From positions 51,842 to 115,841 of the forward strand of contig JBKYIE010000012.1 in NCBI GenBank assembly GCA_047030735.1: a stretch of 64,000 bases of DNA, written 5' to 3'. Position 1 is the first letter of the stretch, and every line of letters begins with the position of its first letter. Position numbers and translations under genes: made by a program. The notes below the pieces were generated by a model. That model ran no database searches. It was not told the DNA's origin and worked only from the letters and a program-made list of their open reading frames with translations. Origin of the DNA: Ruthenibacterium sp047030735. GTDB taxonomy: Bacteria; Bacillota; Clostridia; Oscillospirales; Ruminococcaceae. This document shows positions 34,940-42,579 of this stretch, piece by piece.

Positions 34940-35647
34940 TCATATTGTTATAGATTCTATGGAAAGAAGCGTATAAGGGAAGAATATGTATGTATTGGAA
35001 TATTGGAACTGATATTCTAAATAACCTATGGTTTCAGGCGGCATGCCGTAATCCTTCCACAATAGCTCTGATACAACGTGAACGATGCCGTCTTTCAAAA
35101 AGGCATGCTCCGGTAAAATGCGAATGTCTGTCATCTGGGCACCATACCCATATGGCATTTCCGCCATACCCTCCGGGCATGAGGCCGAAGCAGTGCAGGG
35201 AAGAGAAAAGCCGTACATTTCTTTGGTGAGCGTTTCATATTCCTCAATAGGGTAACAAGAAGCACCCTCCGGTGTGCATATGATTTCCCTGCCGGCCTGC
35301 TCATACAAAATGCGCAGGCAACCACTGGCGGCTACCTCCATGCAAAAGCTGTTATTATCGTAGTAGTCTTTTGTAGAAGTAAAAGGCTCATTGAGCCAGC
35401 CTCCCAGATAGAAGCTCTCTATGTAAGAGATACAACCCGCAATAATCTCATCTTCGCTTAAATTTTCCTGCACTGGCAAAAATGTAAGGCCACTGGAATC
35501 TGGCGGTGTAGAGGTGGCATCTTCCAACGAAGCTGAAGGTGCAGCGGACCCGCTTTTTGGCGCGCCGCTTGCAGTGCTACCTGGCGCAGGGGTGCACGCG
35601 GCAAGCAGAAGGGCGAGCAGGAGGCAGGCGGCTGCCAGTTTTTTCAT
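34940..35647 (-). CDS. Lipoprotein of unknown function, array member 3
   Basis: 235 residues. Signal MKKLAAACLLLALLLAAC with lipidation Cys, then TPAPGSTASGAPKSGSAAPSAS. The mature part is homologous to members 4 and 5: DEIIAGCISYIESFYLGGWL parallels EEIIENCTAFFADTGFEKWL, and EGASCYPIEEYETLTKEMYGFSL parallels QGDIPCYPLELCQQVTSEMFGVSL. It lacks the last ~110 residues of those proteins. Function unknown. Confidence 0.78.
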   Translation of the reverse strand: MKKLAAACLLLALLLAACTPAPGSTASGAPKSGSAAPSASLEDATSTPPDSSGLTFLPVQENLSEDEIIAGCISYIESFYLGGWLNEPFTSTKDYYDNNSFCMEVAASGCLRILYEQAGREIICTPEGASCYPIEEYETLTKEMYGFSLPCTASASCPEGMAEMPYGYGAQMTDIRILPEHAFLKDGIVHVVSELLWKDYGMPPETIGYLEYQFQYSNTYIFFPYTLLSIESITI

Positions 35648-37694
35648 AAAAGATGCACCTCACATTTCTGAATATTCAGGCGGCCTGCGGCAGTTCAGCC
35701 GCATGGAAGGCTGTGCTCTGCTCCGTCAGAGCTGAATCAGCTTGCAGAATGAGAAGAAGGGGGCTTTCTATCTCAAAGCAGATGCTGTAAACGCCGGAGA
35801 AGGCAGAGGCAGCTTCAAAGTCGCTTTCTGAAACAGAAAGCAGAAGCTGGCTGCCGTACCCGGAATAGATGCCGGAACAATGCTGTATACTGCCGTCTTG
35901 GGCCGGGCAGGAAAGTGAAAAAGTACCGTCTGCGCGAAGGGCCAATTCCGCATTCTCTGTTTCGGCGCGAAATGTTTTTTCGGATGAAAGACGGAACCCT
36001 TCGGCCTGCTGGATATTACTGGATAAAAACTGGTAAGCACAATATGTCTGACGGGGAAGATAACGAAAACTGTAGCTCACATACTGGGCATCCACTACGC
36101 CGTGGTCTGGTATATGCTGTTGAATCAGGGCGGTAAAAGTGATAATGTCCCCTTCCAGCGTACAGGAATCTAGCAGTACAGAGGCTTCTGTGAGCGCAAA
36201 GTCATATCCGCGCGGCATACCGGCCATACCTTCCGGGGCACCCCAGTAGGGATCCTCCCAATACAGCGAGACGCCGAACATCTCGCTTGTCACCTGTTGG
36301 CACAGCTCCAGCGGGTAACAGGGAATATCTCCTTGTGTATAATAAGGAGTTTTGCCCTGCTGCTCATAAATAAGATTTAATTGGTTTTCCACCAGCACCT
36401 GAAACGGAAGCTCATAGGCTGGGCCGTCATGTTGCTGCAGGTATTCCTCTACGGAGGCCATGTCGCCGTACAGCCATTTTTCAAAGCCAGTATCGGCAAA
36501 GAAAGCGGTGCAGTTTTCAATAATTTCTTCCGCTGCGGCATCTGAATATTCAGAAGATGCAGAAACGGAACCCTCCGATGAGGCCGGGGGCACGGAGGGC
36601 TTACTTTCCGGCACGCCGCTGGCAGTGCTGCCCGGCGCAGGGGTGCACGCGGCAAGCAGAAGGGCGAGCAGGAGGCAGGCGGCTGCCAGTTTTTTCATAA
36701 AAGATGCACCTCACATTTCTGAATATTCAGGCGGCCTGCGGCAGTTCAGCCGCATGGAAGGCTGTGCTCTGCTCCGTCAGAGCTGAATCAGCTTGCAGAA
36801 TGAGAAGAAGGGGGCTTTCTATCTCAAAGCAGATGCTGTAAACGCCGGAGAAGGCAGAGGCAGCTTCAAAGTCGCTTTCTGAAACAGAAAGCAGAAGCTG
36901 GCTGCCGTACCCGGAATAGATGCCGGAACAATGCTGTATACTGCCGTCTTGGGCCGGGCAGGAAAGTGAAAAAGTACCGTCTGCGCGAAGGGCCAATTCC
37001 GCATTCTCTGTTTCGGCGCGAAATGTTTTTTCGGATGAAAGACGGAACCCTTCGGCCTGCTGGATATTACTGGATAAAAACTGGTAAGCACAATATGTCT
37101 GACGGGGAAGATAACGAAAACTGTAGCTCACATACTGGGCATCCACTACGCCGTGGTCTGGTATATGCTGTTGAATCAGGGCGGTAAAAGTGATAATGTC
37201 CCCTTCCAGCGTACAGGAATCTAGCAGTACAGAGGCTTCTGTGAGCGCAAAGTCATATCCGCGCGGCATACCGGCCATACCTTCCGGGGCACCCCAGTAG
37301 GGATCCTCCCAATACAGCGAGACGCCGAACATCTCGCTTGTCACCTGTTGGCACAGCTCCAGCGGGTAACAGGGAATATCTCCTTGTGTATAATAAGGAG
37401 TTTTGCCCTGCTGCTCATAAATAAGATTTAATTGGTTTTCCACCAGCACCTGAAACGGAAGCTCATAGGCTGGGCCGTCATGTTGCTGCAGGTATTCCTC
37501 TACGGAGGCCATGTCGCCGTACAGCCATTTTTCAAAGCCAGTATCGGCAAAGAAAGCGGTGCAGTTTTCAATAATTTCTTCCGCTGCGGCATCTGAATAT
37601 TCAGAAGATGCAGAAACGGAACCCTCCGATGAGGCCGGGGGCACGGAGGGCTTACTTTCCGGCACGCCGCTGGCAGTGCTGCCCGGCGCAGGGG
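35583..37694 (-). repeat. Tandem direct duplication, period 1,051 bp
   Basis: 35583-36643 and 36634-37694 read the same at every place compared, with mismatches on the left at 35579 and 35582 and on the right at 36644/37695. Each unit spans one lipoprotein gene from its linker codons to the signal-peptide codons of the gene downstream. The 10-bp overlap of the units (GGCGCAGGGG) lies in the conserved cassette, consistent with unequal crossover there. Confidence 0.9.
35676..36698 (-). CDS. Lipoprotein of unknown function, array member 4
   Basis: 340 residues, MKKLAAACLLLALLLAAC signal and TPAPGSTASGVPESKPSVPPASSEG linker (read in parts). Mature domain A (about 60-230) is shared with member 3; domain B (about 245-340) contains FRAETENAELALRADGTFSL and SGIYSGYGSQLLLSVSESDF, a beta-rich pattern. 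From the linker onward the protein is identical to member 5; only a few signal-peptide residues differ. The gene is one unit of a 1,051-bp tandem duplication. Confidence 0.8.
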   Translation of the reverse strand: MKKLAAACLLLALLLAACTPAPGSTASGVPESKPSVPPASSEGSVSASSEYSDAAAEEIIENCTAFFADTGFEKWLYGDMASVEEYLQQHDGPAYELPFQVLVENQLNLIYEQQGKTPYYTQGDIPCYPLELCQQVTSEMFGVSLYWEDPYWGAPEGMAGMPRGYDFALTEASVLLDSCTLEGDIITFTALIQQHIPDHGVVDAQYVSYSFRYLPRQTYCAYQFLSSNIQQAEGFRLSSEKTFRAETENAELALRADGTFSLSCPAQDGSIQHCSGIYSGYGSQLLLSVSESDFEAASAFSGVYSICFEIESPLLLILQADSALTEQSTAFHAAELPQAA

Positions 37695-37749
37695 CGCATG
37701 CGGCAAGCAGAAGGGCAAGCAGGAGGCAGATGGTTCCGAGTTTTTTCAC
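36727..37749 (-). CDS. Lipoprotein of unknown function, array member 5
   Basis: 340 residues from a GTG at 37749 with AAGGAGG at good distance. Signal MKKLGTICLLLALLLAAC, linker APAPGSTASGVPESK. It is identical to member 4 after the signal peptide. It is the first gene of the array, so the operon promoter should lie in the AT-rich stretch upstream. The different signal residues show that the duplication breakpoint lies inside the signal-linker coding region. Confidence 0.8.
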   Translation of the reverse strand: MKKLGTICLLLALLLAACAPAPGSTASGVPESKPSVPPASSEGSVSASSEYSDAAAEEIIENCTAFFADTGFEKWLYGDMASVEEYLQQHDGPAYELPFQVLVENQLNLIYEQQGKTPYYTQGDIPCYPLELCQQVTSEMFGVSLYWEDPYWGAPEGMAGMPRGYDFALTEASVLLDSCTLEGDIITFTALIQQHIPDHGVVDAQYVSYSFRYLPRQTYCAYQFLSSNIQQAEGFRLSSEKTFRAETENAELALRADGTFSLSCPAQDGSIQHCSGIYSGYGSQLLLSVSESDFEAASAFSGVYSICFEIESPLLLILQADSALTEQSTAFHAAELPQAA

Positions 37750-37975
37750 TTTATAACCTCCTTTTCAAATGGGCATAGAATGACTCTGATAAAACAACGA
37801 GAACAACAAAAGAAAATAACAAATTATGTGCGCTGCATAAAATTATTCTCTAAAAAATATTCACAAAAAACAATATATTTATCTTATTAGAATATTTCTA
37901 TTTATACAGATTATTATATTACAAATCTACCTGAGATACAATATTTTTACAAATTATTTGAAAGGGGGGCCCTGC
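37750..37975. promoter_or_regulatory. AT-rich divergent regulatory region
   Basis: Very AT-rich 226 bases between the lipoprotein array (-) and the XRE gene (+). Many -10-like hexamers are possible, so I do not choose one. The XRE regulator may act here. Confidence 0.5.
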
Positions 37976-38335
37976 TTGAGCAAAAAATCTGAATATGAAC
38001 TGGATTATGAACAGATAGGCAAGCGCATTCGATATATCAGGCGCGTTCAAGATGTTTCTCAGGAAGAACTGGTGGCGGCCACCAACTATTCCACATCTCA
38101 TATCAGCAATATAGAGCGTGCCAAAACAAAGCTTAGTTTGGATGCGCTTGTTAGAATTGCAAAGGCGTTGGATACTACTCCAAACCAGATTTTGGCATAT
38201 GAACTGGCAGATATGCCGCAGGCAAGGGTACAGCTCTTAACAGAGGCATTGGGCGGCTGCACAAAGGAAGAATTTTTAGACTGCCTTGAATTAGTGCGCC
38301 TGTTTACAGCCGCAGTGCGCAGACCCGGAAAGTAA
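37976..38335 (+). CDS. XRE-family HTH transcriptional regulator
   Basis: 119 residues from a TTG at 37976 behind AAAGGGGGG; an earlier in-frame TTG at 37958 precedes that site. The HTH_3 domain runs about 10-70 (IGKRIRYIRRVQDVSQEELVAATNYSTSHISNIERAKTKLSL in parts), followed by a C-terminal helix that may dimerise. It likely binds DNA in the divergent AT-rich region and could control itself and the lipoproteins; this is inference from position. Confidence 0.85.
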   Translation: MSKKSEYELDYEQIGKRIRYIRRVQDVSQEELVAATNYSTSHISNIERAKTKLSLDALVRIAKALDTTPNQILAYELADMPQARVQLLTEALGGCTKEEFLDCLELVRLFTAAVRRPGK

Positions 38336-38375
38336 AAACAGGGCGTGTGTAGCACAACACTACTTCCTATATTTG

Positions 38376-38414
38376 CGGCGCCTTGGGCACTGTTCTGCCC
38401 GGCGACGCTTTTTT
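38376..38414 (+). terminator. Possible terminator after the XRE gene
   Basis: GCGCCTTGGGCA / TGCCCGGCGACGC forms an imperfect stem around CTGTTC, followed by TTTTTTA. Confidence 0.55.
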
Positions 38415-38449
38415 ATTTGATAAGAATTAAAGCGGAGCGTATATAACGA

Positions 38450-39013
38450 ATGAAAAAGGAATGGATTACCCCTACGGGAGCAGATGCTCAGAAATGGGAA
38501 CATATTTTTCAAAGATATCATAAATTGCTTTACTATAAAGCATTGCAGATGATGCATAACCAACAGGATGCAGAAGATATTTTGCAGGATACATTTGTTA
38601 AAATATCGCAAAATTTGGAAAAAATAGAAGAGATTGATAGCAACAAAACTTATTGTTATATTATGACAATTCTGAGGAATAACGCAAGAGACCTATTCCG
38701 CCGCCGAAAGCAGCACCCAGAGGTGGAATGGGAAGATAATAAAGAAATTGCAGAACACATAGAAGATAATGATGCCGAGACGATTGCGTTCTCTAAGCTT
38801 TCGTTTGAGTGCTGGATGGAGTGTATAGAGAAGCTGAAAGATAAATACCGGCTGCCCTTTTTGTTAAAATATGGTGCCGGTTGCAGTATTGAGGAAATAT
38901 CAGCAATGCTGGGGCTGGAAAAACCAGCCGTGTCTATGCGCATTTTACGTGCCAAAAGAAAACTGCAGCAGTTGGCCCAAAAAGAAGAAGGGGGCGAGAA
39001 AGTTGAAAAATGA
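38450..39013 (+). CDS. ECF-type RNA polymerase sigma factor
   Basis: 187 residues. Region 2 spans about 25-95 (QDAEDILQDTFVKISQNLEKI, then ILRNNARDLFRRR at the end of region 2) and region 4 about 125-175 (LPFLLKYGAGCSIEEISAMLGLEKPAVSMRILRAKRKL in parts, a helix-turn-helix). It lacks regions 1 and 3, as ECF sigmas do. The next gene overlaps it by 11 bases and encodes a membrane protein, the usual layout for an anti-sigma factor. Confidence 0.88.
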   Translation: MKKEWITPTGADAQKWEHIFQRYHKLLYYKALQMMHNQQDAEDILQDTFVKISQNLEKIEEIDSNKTYCYIMTILRNNARDLFRRRKQHPEVEWEDNKEIAEHIEDNDAETIAFSKLSFECWMECIEKLKDKYRLPFLLKYGAGCSIEEISAMLGLEKPAVSMRILRAKRKLQQLAQKEEGGEKVEK

Positions 39014-39695
39014 AAAAAATGAAAGGCTTTACCAATATATGGCACAGGCATATATAGCAAAACAGCGCGCAGAAGCTGAAGAAGAAATTGAAAGCCTTCC
39101 TGAGCCGGAATATTCAGATGTTTTTTGCGATTCTATGGATAGAATTGTGAAGGAATTGAACCAAAAGGAACAGCCAGCTAAAAAGCACACACGTATAAAA
39201 AAGAGACTGGTTATGCTTGTTGCCGCGGCAATGGTTTTCACTGCGTTGGCAATATCAACTTGGGCCCTGAAAGCGAAATTTGCAGTTGCATATACCACTT
39301 CAGCTTCTACGCATACAGATATTACGTTTAGAGATAACCTGCAAACACCCGAAGGGTGGGATTATGTTTATTGGCTTACGAATCTTCCTGAAAATTATCA
39401 GTTAATTGATACCATAGAAAGCAAAGACAATTTGACACAGATTTATGCAAACCCCGCACAGCCTAATTTACCACAGATATTATTTATGCAATATAAAAAT
39501 GCCCCCGACGCGCTTTCTTTGAATACAGAAAAGGCGGAAAGACACTCGGTGACAATAGGGGAATCAAATGCAGAGCACATTTTCGACGGCGAACAAAACA
39601 TATTAGTATGGCAGGCAGATAATTTGTATTTTGTTCTCAGCACTAGTTTAGGTTATGATACTGCTTTAGCAGCGGCAAATAGCTTTACAAGGTGA
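39003..39695 (+). CDS. Membrane protein with DUF4367-like domain, probable anti-sigma factor
   Basis: 230 residues from a TTG at 39003 preceded by AAGGGGGCGAG; its start overlaps the sigma gene. The first ~68 residues are charged and cytoplasmic, one membrane segment lies about 69-89, and the extracytoplasmic part (about 95-230) ends with EQNILVWQADNLYFVLST and ALAAANSFTR, typical of DUF4367. Such proteins pair with ECF sigmas in clostridia, holding them at the membrane until a surface signal arrives. The signal is unknown. Confidence 0.75.
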   Translation: MKNEKNERLYQYMAQAYIAKQRAEAEEEIESLPEPEYSDVFCDSMDRIVKELNQKEQPAKKHTRIKKRLVMLVAAAMVFTALAISTWALKAKFAVAYTTSASTHTDITFRDNLQTPEGWDYVYWLTNLPENYQLIDTIESKDNLTQIYANPAQPNLPQILFMQYKNAPDALSLNTEKAERHSVTIGESNAEHIFDGEQNILVWQADNLYFVLSTSLGYDTALAAANSFTR

Positions 39696-39770
39696 AAGTT
39701 GTTAATTTTAAGGGTGTGCGTGCGTTATCCTTTCAGCCCTGATAATGAGGGAAAGAAAGGAGAAAATGAT

Positions 39771-40181
39771 ATGAGAACGAAAAAACTGGTAAGCATTCTT
39801 CTAATGTTGATTATGGTGTGCGTAGGGGCATCTGCCGTATTTGCAGAGTCATCTCCACAACCCAGGTACACTGGTATAGTAATGTTTTCTGCGTCTTTAA
39901 CCAAGGAAGGGAATGTTGTATACCCTGAGGCCACTATGATTCTAAAAGATGGTTATGATGGTTCCATTGTTGGTGAACTGCAAGAACGCGCACCGGGCGG
40001 GTCTTGGCACACTGTGGCAACTTTCTATTCGCAAAGTAGCTATAGTGTGCGGTCTCTTTTAGGTGATTATACTGGAATATCAGGCTATAGTTATCGTACA
40101 CTTTTCTCTTTCAGTGCATATGATGCAAATGGTACGCTTGTAGACCATCAGGTGCGTTATAGCAGCATTCAAACCGTATAA
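39771..40181 (+). CDS. Small secreted protein of unknown function
   Basis: 136 residues from the ATG at 39771 (AAAGGAG upstream). A signal peptide (MRTKKLVSILLMLIMV... ending VFAES) precedes a ~110-residue mature part rich in Ser, Tyr and Gly, with a beta-rich look (SVRSLLGDYTGISGYSYRT, FSFSAYDANGTLVDHQVRY). I do not recognise the family. It follows the sigma/anti-sigma pair and could be a target or part of its sensing system. Confidence 0.65.
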   Translation: MRTKKLVSILLMLIMVCVGASAVFAESSPQPRYTGIVMFSASLTKEGNVVYPEATMILKDGYDGSIVGELQERAPGGSWHTVATFYSQSSYSVRSLLGDYTGISGYSYRTLFSFSAYDANGTLVDHQVRYSSIQTV

Positions 40182-40216
40182 CCAGAAGGGGCACGGATAC
40201 CGTGTCCCTTCTGGTT
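40180..40216. terminator. Hairpin between convergent genes
   Basis: AACCAGAAGGG-CACGG pairs with CCGTG-CCCTTCTGGTT. It covers the stop regions of the secreted protein (+) and sigma-like gene (-). No clear T-run is present on either side. Confidence 0.6.
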
Positions 40217-40760
40217 ATGGAAGAAACTTCTTTCTTAATTTGGCAAGTGCTTTCAGCTTTGTTTGATTCACAGCCTGACGGGATTTGTGAAGCCGTGCAG
40301 CGATTTCAGTAATTGTAAAATTTTCAAAATAAAGCAAATAAATCACAGTACATTCTGAAGGGCAAAGAATTTGTTCAAGGTCATGCAAAAGCAGGCCGTC
40401 ATATGCTTCATGCTGGCTGCTTTTCTGATTGTACTGAAACAAGTCATAAGGATTCAAATCGTCCAATGCAGTGATTTTTCTTTGCTTTATCTGCCCCTTT
40501 ATCAGGGCAATATATTTGGAGCGGACAATTTTTTCTATGTATTTCACAAGGGCGCCTTCCGAGGTACTGCGCATGGCGGGCAAGTCCATTTCTTTTACAA
40601 GCTTCAGTAATTGGCATTGTATTTCTGACATGGCATCTTCGTCCTGTAACAAAAAAGTATACCGTTTTATAATTGGTGCAAATTTATTCAAAATATATAA
40701 TGCACTGTCACCACTCCCCATCTGGTAGTCCTTGATATTCCGGAACAATTCGTCACCCAT
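40215..40760 (-). CDS. Sigma-70-like factor (region 2-like and region 4)
   Basis: 181 residues from the ATG at 40760 after AGAGGTGAG; an in-frame GTG at 40769 overlaps the site. The C-terminal region-4-like HTH is clear (CTVIYLLYFENFTITEIAARLHKSRQAVNQTKLKAL in parts). The N-terminal half (NIKDYQMGSGDSALYILNKFAPIIKRY) resembles the early helices of sigma region 2 in divergent clostridial factors found on mobile elements. It faces the ECF operon. Role uncertain: sigma factor or sigma-like activator. Confidence 0.72.
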   Translation of the reverse strand: MGDELFRNIKDYQMGSGDSALYILNKFAPIIKRYTFLLQDEDAMSEIQCQLLKLVKEMDLPAMRSTSEGALVKYIEKIVRSKYIALIKGQIKQRKITALDDLNPYDLFQYNQKSSQHEAYDGLLLHDLEQILCPSECTVIYLLYFENFTITEIAARLHKSRQAVNQTKLKALAKLRKKFLP

Positions 40761-41061
40761 TTTTCTCACCTCTTTGGGAGGTAAAGAGGAAAACAGGTGT
40801 ATTTTGTAAAACCAAAAAGAAAACGGAAGAATTGGTGATATTTAACAATATATGTGGCTGGAGGACGCTAGTGGAGGAACAGACTGTTCAGTGTTGCGAG
40901 ATTAAAATGTAAAATCTTAGAAAATAAAAAGCTCGCCCATGGCTTTTTCTGCGCGCGGGGGGTATAATGGAACTGCCGGGGCGCCTTTTCGGCGCGGCGG
41001 CATGCTTTGAAAAACGGTGCGCGCAGGGACAGGCGCATGCCGGGAAGGGCGGGACGGCGCG
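40761..41061. other. Intergenic region before acpS
   Basis: The first 160 bases are AT-rich and belong to the island; composition turns GC-rich at about 40950. A TATAAT at 40963-40968 has no good -35 at normal distance, so it is at best a weak or activator-dependent acpS promoter. Nothing else is seen. Confidence 0.4.
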
Positions 41062-41472
41062 ATGATATACGGCATTGGCGTGGACACAGCCAGCGCGGCG
41101 CGGCTGGAAAAAAGCATAGCCAGCGCGCACTTTGTGCAGCGCGTGTTTGGCCCCGAAGAGCGCGCGCTGCTGCAAAGCCGCGGCCCTTTGCACCGCGCCC
41201 AGACGGCGGCGGCGAACTTTGCCGCAAAAGAGGCGCTGGCAAAGGCGCTGGGCACGGGGCTTTCCGGCTTTGTGTGGGTGCAGGCGCAGGCCCTGCGCGC
41301 GCAAAGCGGCGCGCCCTATTTTGCGTTTTCGGGCCAGCTTGCCGGGGTTATGCGGCAAAAGGGCCTTACGGCGCACCTTTCCCTCACGCACGAGGGCGGC
41401 TTTGCCACGGCTTTTGTGGTGCTGGAGCAGGCGGCCCAGCCCGCCGCACACACAATGGAGGAAACAGAATGA
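41062..41472 (+). CDS. acpS: Holo-[acyl-carrier-protein] synthase
   Basis: 136 residues from the ATG at 41062 (MIYGIGVDTASAARLEK), the usual AcpS start with the Mg-binding GxD. It continues with FGPEER, the signature NFAAKEALAKALGTG and LSLTHEGGFATAFVV. It transfers 4'-phosphopantetheine from CoA to ACP. The stop overlaps the next start (ATGA). Confidence 0.95.
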   Translation: MIYGIGVDTASAARLEKSIASAHFVQRVFGPEERALLQSRGPLHRAQTAAANFAAKEALAKALGTGLSGFVWVQAQALRAQSGAPYFAFSGQLAGVMRQKGLTAHLSLTHEGGFATAFVVLEQAAQPAAHTMEETE

Positions 41473-42128
41473 TAACACCAGAGCAGATAAAACAGGATAA
41501 ACAGATAAAAACGTATATCGAGCGCGCGGACGACACCCTGCAGGCGCTTGGCTACACCGAGCACAGCTTTGCCCATGTGACGCGCGTGGCGCATTTTGCG
41601 CAGAAGATACTGGAAGAGCTTGGCTACGACGAGCGCACCTGCCAGCTTGCCTGGATAGCGGGGTACATGCACGACATCGGCAATGTGATAAACCGCATCG
41701 ACCATGCGCAAAGCGGCGCGGTGATGGCCTTCCGCATTCTGGACAAGCTTGGCATGGAGGCAAACGAGATAGCCACCGTCTGTTCGGCCATCGGCAACCA
41801 TGACGAGAGCACGGCCTTTCCGGTAAACGCCGTGGCTGCGGCGCTTATTCTGGCCGATAAAACAGACGTGCGCCGCACCCGCGTGCGCAACCGCGACAAA
41901 GCGTCCTTTGACATTCACGACAGGGTGAACTACGCTGTGGAAAAGGCCGCCACCACGCTGGATGCGCAGGAAAAGGCCGTGGTGCTCACCCTGACGCTGG
42001 ATACAGAGATGAGCGCCGTGATGGATTATTTTGAAATATTTCTGGACCGCATGCTGCTGTGCCGCAAGGCGGCGGAAAAGCTGGGCCTTTCGTTCCGCCT
42101 TGTGGTGAACGGGCAGGCCGTGATGTAA
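41469..42128 (+). CDS. HD-domain phosphohydrolase
   Basis: 219 residues from the ATG at 41469 that overlaps the acpS stop. Metal-binding HD motifs: HSFAHVTRVAHFA, GYMHDIGNVINRIDHAQSG and AIGNHDESTAFP, followed by a helical C-terminal part. The substrate is not evident; related proteins hydrolyse nucleotides. Translational coupling to acpS is likely. A strong terminator follows. Confidence 0.82.
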   Translation: MITPEQIKQDKQIKTYIERADDTLQALGYTEHSFAHVTRVAHFAQKILEELGYDERTCQLAWIAGYMHDIGNVINRIDHAQSGAVMAFRILDKLGMEANEIATVCSAIGNHDESTAFPVNAVAAALILADKTDVRRTRVRNRDKASFDIHDRVNYAVEKAATTLDAQEKAVVLTLTLDTEMSAVMDYFEIFLDRMLLCRKAAEKLGLSFRLVVNGQAVM

Positions 42129-42143
42129 AGCTGAAACCGGGCA

Positions 42144-42186
42144 AAAACGCCCCTGTGCCGGCCGGCCCGGCGCAGGGGCGTTTTTT
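42144..42186 (+). terminator. Intrinsic terminator after the acpS operon
   Basis: AAAACGCCCCTG.GCCGG pairs with CCGG.GCAGGGGCG followed by TTTTTT at 42181-42186. Confidence 0.92.
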
Positions 42187-42210
42187 ACTGGTCAGCTTTC
42201 GCGAAACGAG

Positions 42211-42450
42211 CCCCCCCCCGGCTGTGCCGGAAAGAGCAAAAGGGCTTTCGCTGCCAGCTTCGAGCGAAGCGGGATGGTATTCAATACCAAAAAGCTGCGG
42301 CACGCAGCGGGAGGAAGCCCGTTTGCAGGAGGCGGGGCAGATGATGCAAAAGACAGAGCATTCAGCGCCTCCTGAGAGGCTTGCCGGCAGTATGCCCTTC
42401 CAGGGCTTACGCAAACCCACGGCTTTGCCAGGAGGGGGGCCTGACTCACG
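42211..42450 (+). repeat. Palindromic intergenic repeat, copy 3
   Basis: Same module order as the copy at 26925: CCCCGGCTGTGCCGG, GGGCTTTCGCTGCCAGC, TTCGAGCGAAGCGGGATGG, ATTCAAT, GGCACGCAGCGGGAGGAAG, GGCGGGGCAGATGATGCA, AGAGCATTCAGCGCCTCC, GGCTTGCCGGCAGTATGCCC, GGGCTTACGCA. It lies right after the acpS-operon terminator and fills most of 42187-42579. Confidence 0.85.
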
Positions 42451-42579
42451 CACAACAGAGCAGCCTGCACAAAAAAGACGCCTCGAAACCGGCATATTTG
42501 ACAATATTCTGTCTTGTGCGGGCCTGCGCGGTGTGGTATCCTTTTCTGCGTGTTAAAAACGGGTAAAGGGAGGGCCGCT

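Noticed and set aside
37750..37975. Replication origin or att site in the AT-rich gap
   Set aside because: No DnaA-box cluster, iteron or flanking direct repeat was visible.
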